A stretch of DNA of 64,000 nt from Terriglobia bacterium. GTDB taxonomy: Bacteria > Acidobacteriota > Terriglobia > Terriglobales > Acidobacteriaceae. Positions 1 to 8,145 of the stretch are shown here, piece by piece. How positions within the stretch are numbered: the first letter of the stretch is position 1; each line of letters starts with the position of its first letter. The notes below the pieces were generated by a model, which saw nothing but the letters and a program-made list of their open reading frames with translations, was not told the origin of the DNA and did not search any database. The stretch is taken from the NCBI GenBank assembly GCA_020073645.1, contig JAIQET010000017.1, positions 1 to 64,000 on the forward strand, read 5' to 3'. Both the position numbers and the translations under genes were made by a program.

Positions 1-63
1 TCGCGTCGCCGCCACCACAAACTTCACTTTCTGTTCTTGGACATCCATCGTCATCCACGGCAT
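1..63 (-). CDS. IS481-like transposase, N-terminal fragment (runs off window)
   Basis: Reading leftward from an ATG at 63-61, the minus strand is open to the window edge for 21 codons and begins MPWMTMDVQEQ, then KVKFVVAATR. I recognise this as the start of an IS481/integrase-core transposase; such proteins open with a short MPW-type leader before the helix-turn-helix. The adjacent inverted and direct copies of TGTAAAGGATGTC (61-137) are consistent with the end of an insertion element. Only the N-terminus is visible, so the DDE catalytic core cannot be checked. It could instead be an unrelated short ORF, but the N-terminal pattern and the neighbouring repeats support the call. Confidence 0.6.
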   Translation of the reverse strand, partial: MPWMTMDVQEQKVKFVVAATR

Positions 64-137
64 CCTTTACACTCCCGCGCTCGCTACGCTCGCGCCGGAG
101 TGTAAAGGATGTCCCGAGACGCTTTGTAAAGGATGTC
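61..137. repeat. Inverted plus direct repeat at IS-element end
   Basis: A 14-bp perfect inverted repeat (61-74 CATCCTTTACACTC against 98-111 GAGTGTAAAGGATG) surrounds a GC-rich loop. The TGTAAAGGATGTC core occurs at 101-113 and again as a direct copy at 125-137. It lies immediately upstream of the transposase start, so it is most simply the terminal or subterminal repeat of the element. The exact element boundary and any target-site duplication cannot be fixed because the other end lies outside the window. Confidence 0.55.
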
Positions 138-762
138 ATGAGACCGAACACGTTCTGTGCGAAAGGGCGGGCACGCGACCCCTACTTACAATCCTGCCAC
201 CTCTGTGCACGCAATTCTGTCAAGCCCCTAGGAACCCTGATTTCTTCCCAACTCTTTCACCGCAAAAGAAAAATAAAATCCTCCCCCATGTCCCATTTAC
301 CCGCTACAACGTGCTATGCTTAAAGTAGATAGTAAGACACGTCACATAGCTCAGAGGTCAGTTTCATGAATTTTGTCCGCGCGCCCCATTGCTATCGGAT
401 GCAGGCCCTTCTGCCACTCCTCGCGGCCCCTGCTAAGTCCAATGGGCTCCCGATTTTGCGGATAACTCCCGTCGAATCCGGATTTTACGAGATCTAGCGC
501 CCGTAACCTGTTTGTTTTGCCGAATTTGACATAAATTTTTTTTCTATCTGATCTATCCCACCCGCAACTTCAGGGCTCAATCCCGGCCCGCTGCGCCGCC
601 CGGACCACCGCCCTGATCCAGGCGGGTGGACCACTCAACCAAACTATCGTTATACGATGGAATACCAGGGGTGGGGGTGCCCACCGTTCGCGCTTTTCGA
701 AAGGTGGGCGCGGGCAGCGACACATTCGTCAAACGTTGAAAAAGTCCGACGCCGCGAAGCCG
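138..762. other. Non-coding stretch between IS end and carrier-protein gene
   Basis: No convincing gene is seen. A 61-codon open frame at 138-323 has no ribosome binding site and unnatural composition. The stretch includes a T-rich patch around 535-545. Near its right end is a hairpin, 679-685 against 703-709 (GCCCACC/GGTGGGC). For the minus-strand operon ending at 763, the palindrome CCGCTA-N5-TAGCGG at 760-776 is followed by a T-run (738-742 on the minus strand), so this end could terminate the operon. Confidence 0.5.
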
Positions 763-776
763 CTACCGCGTAGCGG
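738..776 (-). terminator. Possible intrinsic terminator of the pyrrole operon
   Basis: CCGCTA and TAGCGG (760-765 and 771-776) form a 6-bp stem that overlaps the stop codon of the carrier-protein gene. A second GC-rich stretch and five T residues (738-742, minus strand) follow. The stem is short and overlaps the coding end, so this is a tentative terminator. Confidence 0.3.
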
Positions 777-1044
777 CCTTCTCGCCCTTGGCGGCCAGCT
801 TGGCGGCCACGAATTTTTCAATGGTGCGGACGCTCTCGAAGTTGTCGTTCACGATCTCTTCGTCGCCGATGCGCACCGCAAACGTCTCTTCCAGAAACGA
901 CACCAGCCGGAAGACGCCCAGCGAATCGATGATGCCGCTCGCGGTCAGCGAGTCGTCATCGCTTACCTGGTTGATACCCTTGCTCTGGGCGTTCTCCATC
1001 ACGAACGGCATGAGTTGAGCCTTGATTGATCCTGGTTCGGTCAT
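763..1044 (-). CDS. Stand-alone peptidyl/acyl carrier protein
   Basis: A 93-aa discrete carrier protein. The phosphopantetheine attachment motif is DSLG with Ser41, within GIIDSLGVFRLVSFLEE, and the length is normal for a free-standing carrier. The start at 1044 is chosen because GAGGGG lies just upstream; the longer open frame to 1212 overlaps the adenylation gene out of frame. It is the last gene of the minus-strand unit acyltransferase-dehydrogenase-adenylation enzyme-carrier, 86 bp after the adenylation gene. By position and partners it is the likely PltL-like carrier on which proline is loaded and oxidised to pyrrole-2-carboxylate. A generic acyl carrier is the alternative, but the neighbouring A-domain enzyme argues for aminoacyl loading. 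Confidence 0.85.
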   Translation of the reverse strand: MTEPGSIKAQLMPFVMENAQSKGINQVSDDDSLTASGIIDSLGVFRLVSFLEETFAVRIGDEEIVNDNFESVRTIEKFVAAKLAAKGEKAATR

Positions 1045-1130
1045 AATCCCCTCAGTTCGGCCTCGGCCGGTGTTCATCAAAAGATCACTACTATACAACT
1101 GCTTTCCATTCCCTGCTGCGGAAATCCTTG

Positions 1131-2711
1131 CTAGTCGGCCGCCTGCGCCCGGTCCTGCTTCAGCCGCACCCGGTCGATCTTGCCCGTGGAAGTCTTGGGC
1201 AGCCCTTCCCACAATTCGATCACTTCCGGAATCATGTACTTCGGAACCTTGCTCGCACAGTGCTGCTGCAGGTCCAGCGCCGTCAGGGAACCCGGCTGGT
1301 GTGGGGCCACGAACGCCTTGATGCGATTGCCAATCTCCTCATCCGGCACCGCGATCACGGCCGCTTCGCACACCCCCGAGTGGCTGAGCAGCGCAGCTTC
1401 GATCTCTCCCAGCTCGATGCGGTAGCCGCGGCTCTTGATCTGGTTATCGCGCCGCCCCAGGAAATAGTAATCCCCATTCTCGTCGGGCTGGACTAGGTCG
1501 CCGGTGCGGTACATCTTCTCCTCGAAGTTCGCCTGGAAGCGGTTGGGCACGCACATCTTCGCCGTTTTTTCCGGATCTCCCCAATAGCCCGGCGTCACCG
1601 ACGGCCCGCGCACATAAAGCTCGCCCACTTCGCCCACTCCTACGAGGCGGTCTTGCTCATCCACCGCAAACACCTCGGTGTTGGCGCACGCCCGGCCGAT
1701 CGGCAGCTTGTCCATGCCCGGCAAAATCGCACGATCCACGCGGTAATACGTGCACACGTTGGTTTCCGTCGGCCCGTAGAGGTTGTAGAGCTCGACGTCC
1801 GGCAGAATCTCCGCCAGTTGCTTGAGGTACTTCTGCGGAAAAACTTCCCCGGCAAACAGGATCAGACGCAATTGCCGCAGCCTCTCCGCACTGAGCTTGC
1901 CATGCAAAACCAGATACACCAGAGCCGACGGAACCGAGTACCACACCGTGATCTGCTGCTGCTCAATCCAGTTGGCCAGGCTGGCGGGAAAGACCGCGAT
2001 TTCGTCCGGCACCATGTACACCGTCGCGCCCGCCTTGATGCTGTTGTAGACATCGAACACCGAAAGATCGAAGTGCAGCGGGGCGTGGTTGGAGACGTGG
2101 TCGTCTTTACGGATGTCGAAAGTTTCCGCGCACCATTCCACGAACGTCAAGGCATTCTGGTGCGAGAGCATGACCCCCTTGGGCCGTCCGGTTGAGCCCG
2201 AAGTGTAGAGGATGTAGGCCAGGTCGGTCGTAGTGGCCTGCAACACGGGCGCATGCGTGGCCGGAAATGCGTCAAGCGCGCTCCACGGAAACGTGTTCGG
2301 CCGCGGCGACCCGTTGGCCAGTTCGTGAGTCAGGACCACGAACTCCACTGACGGAATCACCGCCGGGTCAAGTATGCGCAGCCGCTCCTCCGTTGTGACC
2401 AGGGCTCGAATGCCGCAATTGCCGATGATGTAGCTAATGCGGTCGGACGGCTGATTGGGATCGAGCGGCACGTAGACCACGCCCGCTTTGAGGGCCCCGA
2501 ACATCGCCACCAAGGACTCCACCGCCTTGGGAAAGAAAATCCCGATGCGGTCGCCCTTCTTCAGACCGCGCTGCCTAAAGAAATGCGCCAGCTGATTCGA
2601 GCGCTGGTCGAGCTCGCCATAACTCAGGGTTCGTCCCCGGGCCCAGACGGCGGGGTGTTCGGCCCGTCCTTTGGCGCTTTCCGTCAAAAGCTGCTGAAGG
2701 ATGTAAGGCAT
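1131..2711 (-). CDS. Stand-alone adenylation enzyme, probable L-prolyl-AMP ligase
   Basis: A 526-aa free-standing NRPS-type adenylation enzyme that activates an amino acid as its adenylate and loads it on a carrier protein. Core motifs in order: YTSGSTGRPKG (about 169-179), NLYGPTE (310-316), YRTGD (401-405), GRRDNQIKSRGYRIELGEIE (from about 419) and the catalytic Lys in PKTSTGK (511). Reading the ten GrsA-aligned pocket positions by eye gives D-L-F-Y-L-A-L-V-C-K. From memory this is almost the code of the PltF/RedM prolyl ligases of pyrrole pathways; this is recollection, not a search. ATG 2711 is preceded by GGAGCG, and an adjacent TTG at 2714 is also possible. Only 16 bp separate it from the upstream dehydrogenase. 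Substrate is inferred. Confidence 0.8.
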   Translation of the reverse strand: MPYILQQLLTESAKGRAEHPAVWARGRTLSYGELDQRSNQLAHFFRQRGLKKGDRIGIFFPKAVESLVAMFGALKAGVVYVPLDPNQPSDRISYIIGNCGIRALVTTEERLRILDPAVIPSVEFVVLTHELANGSPRPNTFPWSALDAFPATHAPVLQATTTDLAYILYTSGSTGRPKGVMLSHQNALTFVEWCAETFDIRKDDHVSNHAPLHFDLSVFDVYNSIKAGATVYMVPDEIAVFPASLANWIEQQQITVWYSVPSALVYLVLHGKLSAERLRQLRLILFAGEVFPQKYLKQLAEILPDVELYNLYGPTETNVCTYYRVDRAILPGMDKLPIGRACANTEVFAVDEQDRLVGVGEVGELYVRGPSVTPGYWGDPEKTAKMCVPNRFQANFEEKMYRTGDLVQPDENGDYYFLGRRDNQIKSRGYRIELGEIEAALLSHSGVCEAAVIAVPDEEIGNRIKAFVAPHQPGSLTALDLQQHCASKVPKYMIPEVIELWEGLPKTSTGKIDRVRLKQDRAQAAD

Positions 2712-2727
2712 CAATCGCTCCTATGGC

Positions 2728-3915
2728 TCATCCCTGTTCTCGCCGCGCGGGCGCGGCCGACGGTACGTCAGAGAGCCCGTGAAAACCGGCGATAATCTTC
2801 TTCTGAATTTCCGTCGTGCCTGAATAAATCTTGCCCGAGATCGCATCGCGCAACTCGCGTTCGATCTGGTACTCCGTCATGTAACCATAGCCGCCGTGGA
2901 TCTGGATCGCGTCCAGAGCTTGCTGGATGCAAGCATCGGCCACATAAGCCTTGGCAATCGAGCCTTCCCGCAGCGCGTGCTTGCCCTGGCTCTTCAGCCA
3001 TGCGGCTTTGTAGAGCACCAGCCGCGCGGTTTCCAACCGGATGTCCATGTCCGCAATCTTGGTGGAGATGGGTGGGAAGTTGCCGATCGCCTGCCCGAAC
3101 TGGCGGCGCTCCTTGGCGTACTTCACCGAAGTCTCCAGCATCCGCTGCATCGCTCCAAGATGGCTGGCCATGATGCAGATGCGCTCCCACTCCATCGAAA
3201 CCGTGAAAATGGTCTGGCCGCCGCCTTCCTTGCCCAGCAGGTTCTCCACCGGCACTTCGCAATCCACAAACGAAAGCTCGGCCATGGGAGAGGTGCGCAA
3301 GCCCATCTTGTGCAGCTTCTTGCTGATGGTGAACCCGGGCGTGTCCTTGTCCAAAATGAAGGCGGTGATGCCAGCGGCGCCTTTTTCGGGATCAAGATTC
3401 GCGAAGACGATGATCACCTCGGCATTCTGTGCGTTGGTGATGAAAGTCTTCGAGCCGTTGATCACATAGCGGTCCCCTTTGCGCTCGGCGCGGCTCAACA
3501 GGCTGAACGCATCGGAGCCCGACATCGGCTCGGTCATGGCATGCAGGCCAACCCACTCGCCGCTGACCAGCTTCGGCAGATATTTCTTCTTCTGCGCTTC
3601 GGTGCCAAACTTCAGAATGGGGATTTCTGAGGTCCACATGTGGGCGTTGATGGAAAAGATCAGGCCGTTATCGCGGCAGCCATAACCCAGCGCCTCCAGC
3701 CCGCACACCGTGGTCAGCATGTCCGCATCGCCCCCGCCATACTCCTGCGGGATGGGTAGCCCCTGGATACCGAACTTGGCACACTTCCGCCACGCGTCCC
3801 AGGAGAATTCTTCGTGCAGATCACGCTCAATGAGGTTCTCGTTCAGCTCCTGCTGAGCGAAGCGGATGACTTCGCGGCGAAAGGCTTGTTGTTCCTCACT
3901 CCATGCAAAGTCCAA
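2728..3915 (-). CDS. Acyl-CoA-dehydrogenase-like flavoprotein, probable prolyl-S-carrier oxidase
   Basis: A 395-aa full-length acyl-CoA dehydrogenase fold: N-terminal helical domain, middle beta domain (TEPMSGSDA near 128-136), and C-terminal helical domain ending in GKIYSGTTEIQ. At the MCAD catalytic-Glu position the residue is Ser365 (IYSGT). A Glu instead occurs at 244 in MEWERICIMA, which aligns with the isovaleryl-CoA-dehydrogenase catalytic Glu. That arrangement is expected in the branch containing prolyl-S-carrier dehydrogenases such as PltE and RedW. Sandwiched between the acyltransferase and the adenylation enzyme, it is inferred to oxidise carrier-bound proline to pyrrole-2-carboxyl thioester. 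The start is TTG at 3915 with GAGAGG upstream. An ordinary acyl-CoA dehydrogenase is the alternative. Confidence 0.8.
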   Translation of the reverse strand: MDFAWSEEQQAFRREVIRFAQQELNENLIERDLHEEFSWDAWRKCAKFGIQGLPIPQEYGGGDADMLTTVCGLEALGYGCRDNGLIFSINAHMWTSEIPILKFGTEAQKKKYLPKLVSGEWVGLHAMTEPMSGSDAFSLLSRAERKGDRYVINGSKTFITNAQNAEVIIVFANLDPEKGAAGITAFILDKDTPGFTISKKLHKMGLRTSPMAELSFVDCEVPVENLLGKEGGGQTIFTVSMEWERICIMASHLGAMQRMLETSVKYAKERRQFGQAIGNFPPISTKIADMDIRLETARLVLYKAAWLKSQGKHALREGSIAKAYVADACIQQALDAIQIHGGYGYMTEYQIERELRDAISGKIYSGTTEIQKKIIAGFHGLSDVPSAAPARREQG

Positions 3916-3955
3916 GTCTTACCCTCTCTTTCGAACCCGCAGCCTTGGCCGTCGC

Positions 3956-4534
3956 TTAAGCGGACGTCGCCTTCGGCTCGAAGCGCTGAGGCCGCCCCCC
4001 GCGCAAACGAATCCGCGCTGGTACTCCCACGATCGTGGTGTTGTCGGGAACATCCGTTAGCACCAGGCTATTGGCCATAATCACCACGTTGTTACCAACC
4101 TTGGCGGTCCCGATGAGCTTGGCGCCGGGGCCGAAATACACATTGTCCCCAACCCCTCGGGAACCGGCAGCAATCACCACCCCGCTTCCCACCGTGCAGT
4201 TGGCGCCAATCTTGGTGGGACCAACAAAAACCCCGTAAGGCGTGTGCACCACCAGACCCGGTCCAATCTCGGCGTCGCGGTGGATGATAATCCCGGTCCA
4301 CAGACGCACCCATCGTTCTAGGGCAATCGCCACGACCATCAACAACTGCCGCACCACCGGAACCCGCAGCTTCACCACCCAATGCGCAAAACGATAGGTA
4401 ATGATCGTCCAGGTGTTCATCGCCACCAGAATCCGTAGGTTCGACAACCATACCGAGCGGTTCCATCCCCGCTCCAGCGTGCGGATACGATCATCCCTGG
4501 CTCGCGCGAAATCGCCACGCAAGTTCTCAAACAT
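3956..4534 (-). CDS. Left-handed beta-helix acyltransferase (CysE-like)
   Basis: A 192-aa protein with an amphipathic N-terminal half followed by hexapeptide-repeat turns (GPGLVVHTPYGVFVGP, IGANCTVGSGVVIAAG, VGDNVYFGPGAKLIG, VGNNVVIMANSLV). It ends in the VPxNTTIVGVPARI closure typical of serine/sugar O-acetyltransferases. It lacks the long N-terminal helical domain of true housekeeping CysE. AAGGA lies 7 nt before the ATG. It leads the four-gene unit and has its own copy of the shared ~115-bp leader. In this setting it could acylate an acceptor of the pathway, perhaps even transferring the pyrrolyl group, but that is speculation; the acyl donor and acceptor cannot be read from sequence. Confidence 0.75.
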   Translation of the reverse strand: MFENLRGDFARARDDRIRTLERGWNRSVWLSNLRILVAMNTWTIITYRFAHWVVKLRVPVVRQLLMVVAIALERWVRLWTGIIIHRDAEIGPGLVVHTPYGVFVGPTKIGANCTVGSGVVIAAGSRGVGDNVYFGPGAKLIGTAKVGNNVVIMANSLVLTDVPDNTTIVGVPARIRLRGGRPQRFEPKATSA

Positions 4535-4595
4535 GCCAATCCTTCATTTCCGTTGTAAGTGAAGCAGACGGGAGGCCAGATCCGGGGGACGGCGC

Positions 4596-4710
4596 CTGCC
4601 GCAAACCCCTGAACCTAGCGCGACTTAAGCAGCCCCCTGATTGTTCGGCTTCAACTCCTATCTGGTCACAAGTCAATAGTTTGCACTCCCCAGGGAAAAG
4701 ATTTGTACCT
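4596..4710 (-). promoter_or_regulatory. Shared leader element, copy 1 (upstream of acyltransferase unit)
   Basis: This stretch aligns without gaps, at a constant offset of 1950 bp, to 6546-6660 upstream of the halogenase. Identical blocks on the plus strand are GCAAACCC (4601), CTAGCGCG (4615), GTTCGGCT (4643) and the 17-mer AGTCAATAGTTTGCACT (4671-4687). On the minus strand it reads TGCAAACTATTGACT, then GATA about 10-12 nt later, which is promoter-like. It lies 62 bp before the acyltransferase start. The conservation of spacing implies a shared promoter/operator or leader RNA. Confidence 0.6.
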
Positions 4711-4824
4711 CCCTCGGGCTGCTCCGGGTCCTGCGGCACTCTCACGGGTTTAAGTCAGAGGCTTCGCCCGGTGGGGCAGTAAGCGAAGCGGAGCCGGGCG
4801 ACACCCGACTCCACCCTGCAACCC

Positions 4825-6192
4825 TCAATCGCTATGGGCTTCGGCAAAGGCATTCGCCGTGAGGTCCCCGAGGAAGCCGTGCAGAGAATGTTTCGGGTTC
4901 TTCTCTACCTCCGTGACAATGCTGCGCATCCGGGTCAGGACTGCTGGTTCGGCGTCATCGTAAACGTCTCCCTGCAGCAGTTTGAGCACGTCAAGGCGGT
5001 AGCGCGGATCCTGAACGAACGCCGTGAACAGCACATTCAGCCGATAGTAAACGGTAATGAAGTTGTACCAGTTCCGGGTGCCGCGCCGGATGGTGGACTC
5101 GTAGGTGTTGAACGCCTCGCGACGAAAGTCTCCGCTTTCCAGCGCCCCGATAATGTCCTTGTGGGCAAAGCGTGAGCAATTCAGCGCGATGCTCACTCCC
5201 GTGGAGAAGATCGGATCCACGAAACGTCCCGCATCCCCCACCAGAACTACCCGGTCGCCCGCCAGCTGTCTCATAGCATAGCTGTAGTCGCCTTCATCTT
5301 TGAAGGCGCGAATCTGTTGCGACCCCTGCGCCTTCAGACCCTCATACAGCTCGGGACGGCTCTTGATGCATTCCCAGAAGTATTTCTCGCGCGATTCCTT
5401 GCTCTTGGCGAAATTCTTCTTTTGCGTGACCACGCCGATACTGGTGACGGTGTCGGTGATCGGAATCTGCCACACCCAGGTGTTGGTGATGGGAAGGAAG
5501 TGAATGAAGATGAAGTCTCCCATCGTCTCTTTTCTCTTGGCCATCACCCGGCGGTCGTAGCCGTCGAACCAGGTGTGGATCGCGTACTGGTCGAAGACCG
5601 GATCCTGAATGCGCCATTTGAGCTGATTGCCCACCAGGGTTTTGCGGCCGCTGGCGTCCACCACGACGCGGCAGGTCGTGCTCATTTCTTTCTTGCCGAT
5701 CGAGTACTTGACCGCGGCATGGTTGGGATCAGTGAAATCCACTCCGGTGACGCCCACACCTTCGTAGACCTTGGCGCCAAATCCGCTGGCATGCTGCAAC
5801 AACATCAAGTCAAACTTGCCCCGGTCCACATGATAGGTGTAGTTCTGCGCCACTCCAGGCTGGTCGCGTTCTTCGAAGCGGACATCCACATGGCAGTCGG
5901 CCGAGACTCCGCCAAAGTCCATGTCATATACCTTGGCATCAGACGCGGCCGTCCAGGCAGCTCCGAACTTGTGAGGGAATTTGGCTTCCTCCATCTTGGG
6001 CAGAAAGTTCAGTTCCTTGAAGACCCGCGTCGAGGATGGCACCAAGGACTCGCCCACATGAGGGCGAGGCATGATCTCGCGTTCGAAGACCACGCAGTTG
6101 ATACCTGCTTTCGCCAGGTAGGCCGCCATGCTCGAGCCGGCGGGACCGCCACCAATGATCCCTACTTCAAAATCAGGTTCGGAGTGCTTCAT
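4825..6192 (-). CDS. Flavin-dependent halogenase (pyrrole/phenol type)
   Basis: A 455-aa FADH2-dependent halogenase candidate. It has the N-terminal FAD fold GGGPAG (14-19), HVGESLVPSS (45-54), and Lys75 in FPHKFGAAW as the candidate catalytic lysine. The halogenase hallmark WxWxIP is present as WVWQIP (239-244). The flavin-binding GD at 319-320 is followed by FVDPIFSTGV (324-333), close to the FVDPxFSxGV of carrier-dependent pyrrole and phenol halogenases rather than tryptophan halogenases. It stands alone behind leader copy 2, with 290 bp to the acyltransferase unit. The inferred substrate is pyrrolyl-S-carrier (PltA-like). No flavin reductase is adjacent. A non-halogenating FAD monooxygenase of the same fold is the alternative. 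Confidence 0.8.
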   Translation of the reverse strand: MKHSEPDFEVGIIGGGPAGSSMAAYLAKAGINCVVFEREIMPRPHVGESLVPSSTRVFKELNFLPKMEEAKFPHKFGAAWTAASDAKVYDMDFGGVSADCHVDVRFEERDQPGVAQNYTYHVDRGKFDLMLLQHASGFGAKVYEGVGVTGVDFTDPNHAAVKYSIGKKEMSTTCRVVVDASGRKTLVGNQLKWRIQDPVFDQYAIHTWFDGYDRRVMAKRKETMGDFIFIHFLPITNTWVWQIPITDTVTSIGVVTQKKNFAKSKESREKYFWECIKSRPELYEGLKAQGSQQIRAFKDEGDYSYAMRQLAGDRVVLVGDAGRFVDPIFSTGVSIALNCSRFAHKDIIGALESGDFRREAFNTYESTIRRGTRNWYNFITVYYRLNVLFTAFVQDPRYRLDVLKLLQGDVYDDAEPAVLTRMRSIVTEVEKNPKHSLHGFLGDLTANAFAEAHSD

Positions 6193-6717
6193 ATTTGCTT
6201 GTTTCCCCTATTTTCATTGAAGCCGGTGCCATCCCCAAGACCTGCTGCCAAAACGAACTTATGGGTGGAGCGAATCCCCAGCCACAGCTGAAGGGCAACA
6301 AGACTCAGGGCGTCTAGTCCTTCGGTGAAACAAAGGCACTGAAAGTTGGAGGAGGAACCTTACAGCTCACGCCCCGTTGCACTCACATAGTGAAACAGAG
6401 TCCTGCTCATTTGCCAAGACTGAAAGAACTTGCACAGTCGGTTCTGGCTTTCAGTCTCTGTAGCGGCAACCGGTTCTCAAACGTGCTAAACCATCATTCC
6501 CGCTGTTAACAAAGCAAGTAGCAAGCCAGAGTGGGGAGGCGGGGGCTTCCGCAAACCCAAGCCACTAGCGCGGTTTGACCAAGACAGTTATCGTTCGGCT
6601 AGAACTTTTATCCTGTCAAGAGTCAATAGTTTGCACTTGGCGGGAAAAAGTTTGGACATGGCCGGGGGGGTATGGAAGGCCTTAAACGGGGCCTAACCCA
6701 GCCCGTTTGCCGGGGAT
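6193..6717. other. Intergenic region holding the halogenase promoter area
   Basis: No gene is seen in these 525 bp between the halogenase start and the end of the lipoprotein hydrolase. It contains leader copy 2 (6546-6660) and about 350 bp of untranslated sequence before the halogenase. No known riboswitch was recognised. Confidence 0.5.
6546..6660 (-). promoter_or_regulatory. Shared leader element, copy 2 (upstream of halogenase)
   Basis: Ungapped partner of 4596-4710, sharing the 17-mer AGTCAATAGTTTGCACT (6621-6637), GTTCGGCT, CTAGCGCG and GCAAACCC at identical spacing. On the minus strand it reads TGCAAACTATTGACT, then TTGACAGGATAAAAG. It lies about 350 bp upstream of the halogenase start, whereas copy 1 lies 62 bp upstream of its gene. 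Confidence 0.6.
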
Positions 6718-8145
6718 TCACTTGCAATTTGCCTTCAGGTCAGCCTCGATCTGGTCACGGCCTGCGGTAAAGGTTGGAATTTCGTGCGTGACGCCAGCCA
6801 AACAGGTGATTGGTTGTTGGTTCCCATTCTTCGGCGTCATGACTTTCCACCACTGCACGGCCTGCGGATCAGCCGACCCAGAGTCGTCGCCGCCAAACAC
6901 GAAGTTGACGTTCGTATTCGGGTACACCAGGTTTGCGTCCGGCGAAAGGATGCTGTCGTTCACGAAGGTCGTTCGGTTCGAGGTTTCGTGAGTGGCAGAA
7001 GCACCCGAGCACAAGTGCCCGGTTGGGTTGTAGGACGGGTCCAGGAACCCGACGGCATCGATCGAAGTGCTCCCCCCGTAGCACGTCGGAAGCGCTCCCA
7101 TTCCACACATTTGATCGACCGGGGGTGAGTTGCAGACACAGCCCTCATCCACTCGAACAAATGGCGGCCCGCTGGTTTCTTCTATGAACCTGAAGATTGA
7201 ATCCAGCCCGTAGTGCGCGAGGGCATAGGCAGACACCCCCGCCCCGCCGCTATTGCCGGTGTGGCACATCGGGGTGCTGGGCGTGCGCAGGTTGTCGTTG
7301 ATCCACTTTTCCAGCGTGGCCCAGCGGCAGACCAGTTTGCGCGGCCCTCCGGGCCCACTCAGCCAACCGGCAAACACCCCGCCAGGCGGGTAACCGACCG
7401 GCTTGTTGTCGAAATTCGCCTGCACCGCCGTGTAGCCCGCGGCCTCCATGTCATTGATGATCTCACTGCCACAGCACATGCCGGGGTTAGTATCGAAGTG
7501 CACGTCATAAAACAGTACACCGCCTCCACCGGTCATGAAACTGATGGTCCCCTTCGAGCTGAGTGGAGCGTTGACTTTGACGTCAACCACCTCGTCCGCG
7601 ACCTGAGGGCAGTGGAGGTTCACCTGATAGCAGCTAACCGTGCCGTTTTGCGCTCCCTGGTCAGCGCCGATCAGATTGCAGGCGATTGGGGTAGACGTTG
7701 CCGTCCCCATCGCGTCCGTAGGATATCGACTGTCGGTCGTGATATCCACCGTCGCCGTCGCCATCTTCGTATTGTCTGACTTGGAGATGGCAGTAATGGT
7801 CATCATACCCGGGGTCGTTGTGTCCGGTGCGCTGTAAAAGCCAGTGGAATCGATCGTGCCCACGCTATCGTTTCCGCCCGTGACTCCGTTCACTTGCCAG
7901 GTCACACCCCCTCCGCCATCCACGGTTGCGGTAAACTTGACGGCGGAACCTGCCGCGAGGGTGGTTGCGCCAGGTGAGAGCGACACTCCAAGGATTTGTT
8001 GACCGGCGCCTGAGCCACCGCAGCCGATCGGGATGATGGCAAGAAGCATTACTGCCGCGGTGCAGATCCCAAGGTAAATGGCCTGCCGAACCGACGATGA
8101 ATCATTGGGCTTCAATCCCGGGAGCTCAAGGTGCGATCGCTTCAA
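6718..8145 (-). CDS. Secreted Ig-like-domain alpha/beta-hydrolase lipoprotein
   Basis: A 475-aa exported protein. A hydrophobic segment ends in a lipobox-like IIPIGC followed by GGSGAG, suggesting a lipid anchor. A bacterial Ig-like domain follows (LGVSLSPGATTLAAGSAVKFTATV, about 52-135). The rest carries a nucleophile elbow GNSGGAG preceded by MCHT, a candidate acid in FGGDDSG, and a candidate catalytic His in GVTHEIPTF near the C-terminus, so a serine hydrolase or esterase is likely. Many Cys residues suggest disulfides. The start is TTG at 8145 behind GAGGTAAGG. Substrate is unknown; it is probably separate from the pyrrole unit upstream. Confidence 0.65.
   Translation of the reverse strand: MKRSHLELPGLKPNDSSSVRQAIYLGICTAAVMLLAIIPIGCGGSGAGQQILGVSLSPGATTLAAGSAVKFTATVDGGGGVTWQVNGVTGGNDSVGTIDSTGFYSAPDTTTPGMMTITAISKSDNTKMATATVDITTDSRYPTDAMGTATSTPIACNLIGADQGAQNGTVSCYQVNLHCPQVADEVVDVKVNAPLSSKGTISFMTGGGGVLFYDVHFDTNPGMCCGSEIINDMEAAGYTAVQANFDNKPVGYPPGGVFAGWLSGPGGPRKLVCRWATLEKWINDNLRTPSTPMCHTGNSGGAGVSAYALAHYGLDSIFRFIEETSGPPFVRVDEGCVCNSPPVDQMCGMGALPTCYGGSTSIDAVGFLDPSYNPTGHLCSGASATHETSNRTTFVNDSILSPDANLVYPNTNVNFVFGGDDSGSADPQAVQWWKVMTPKNGNQQPITCLAGVTHEIPTFTAGRDQIEADLKANCK

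Noticed and set aside
138-323. 61-codon plus-strand frame near the left edge
   Set aside because: No ribosome site, no hydrophobic or domain pattern, and placed at an IS edge.
4527-4745. 72-codon minus-strand frame over leader copy 1
   Set aside because: The region is conserved as DNA with copy 2 but the frame is not kept there, so it is not coding.
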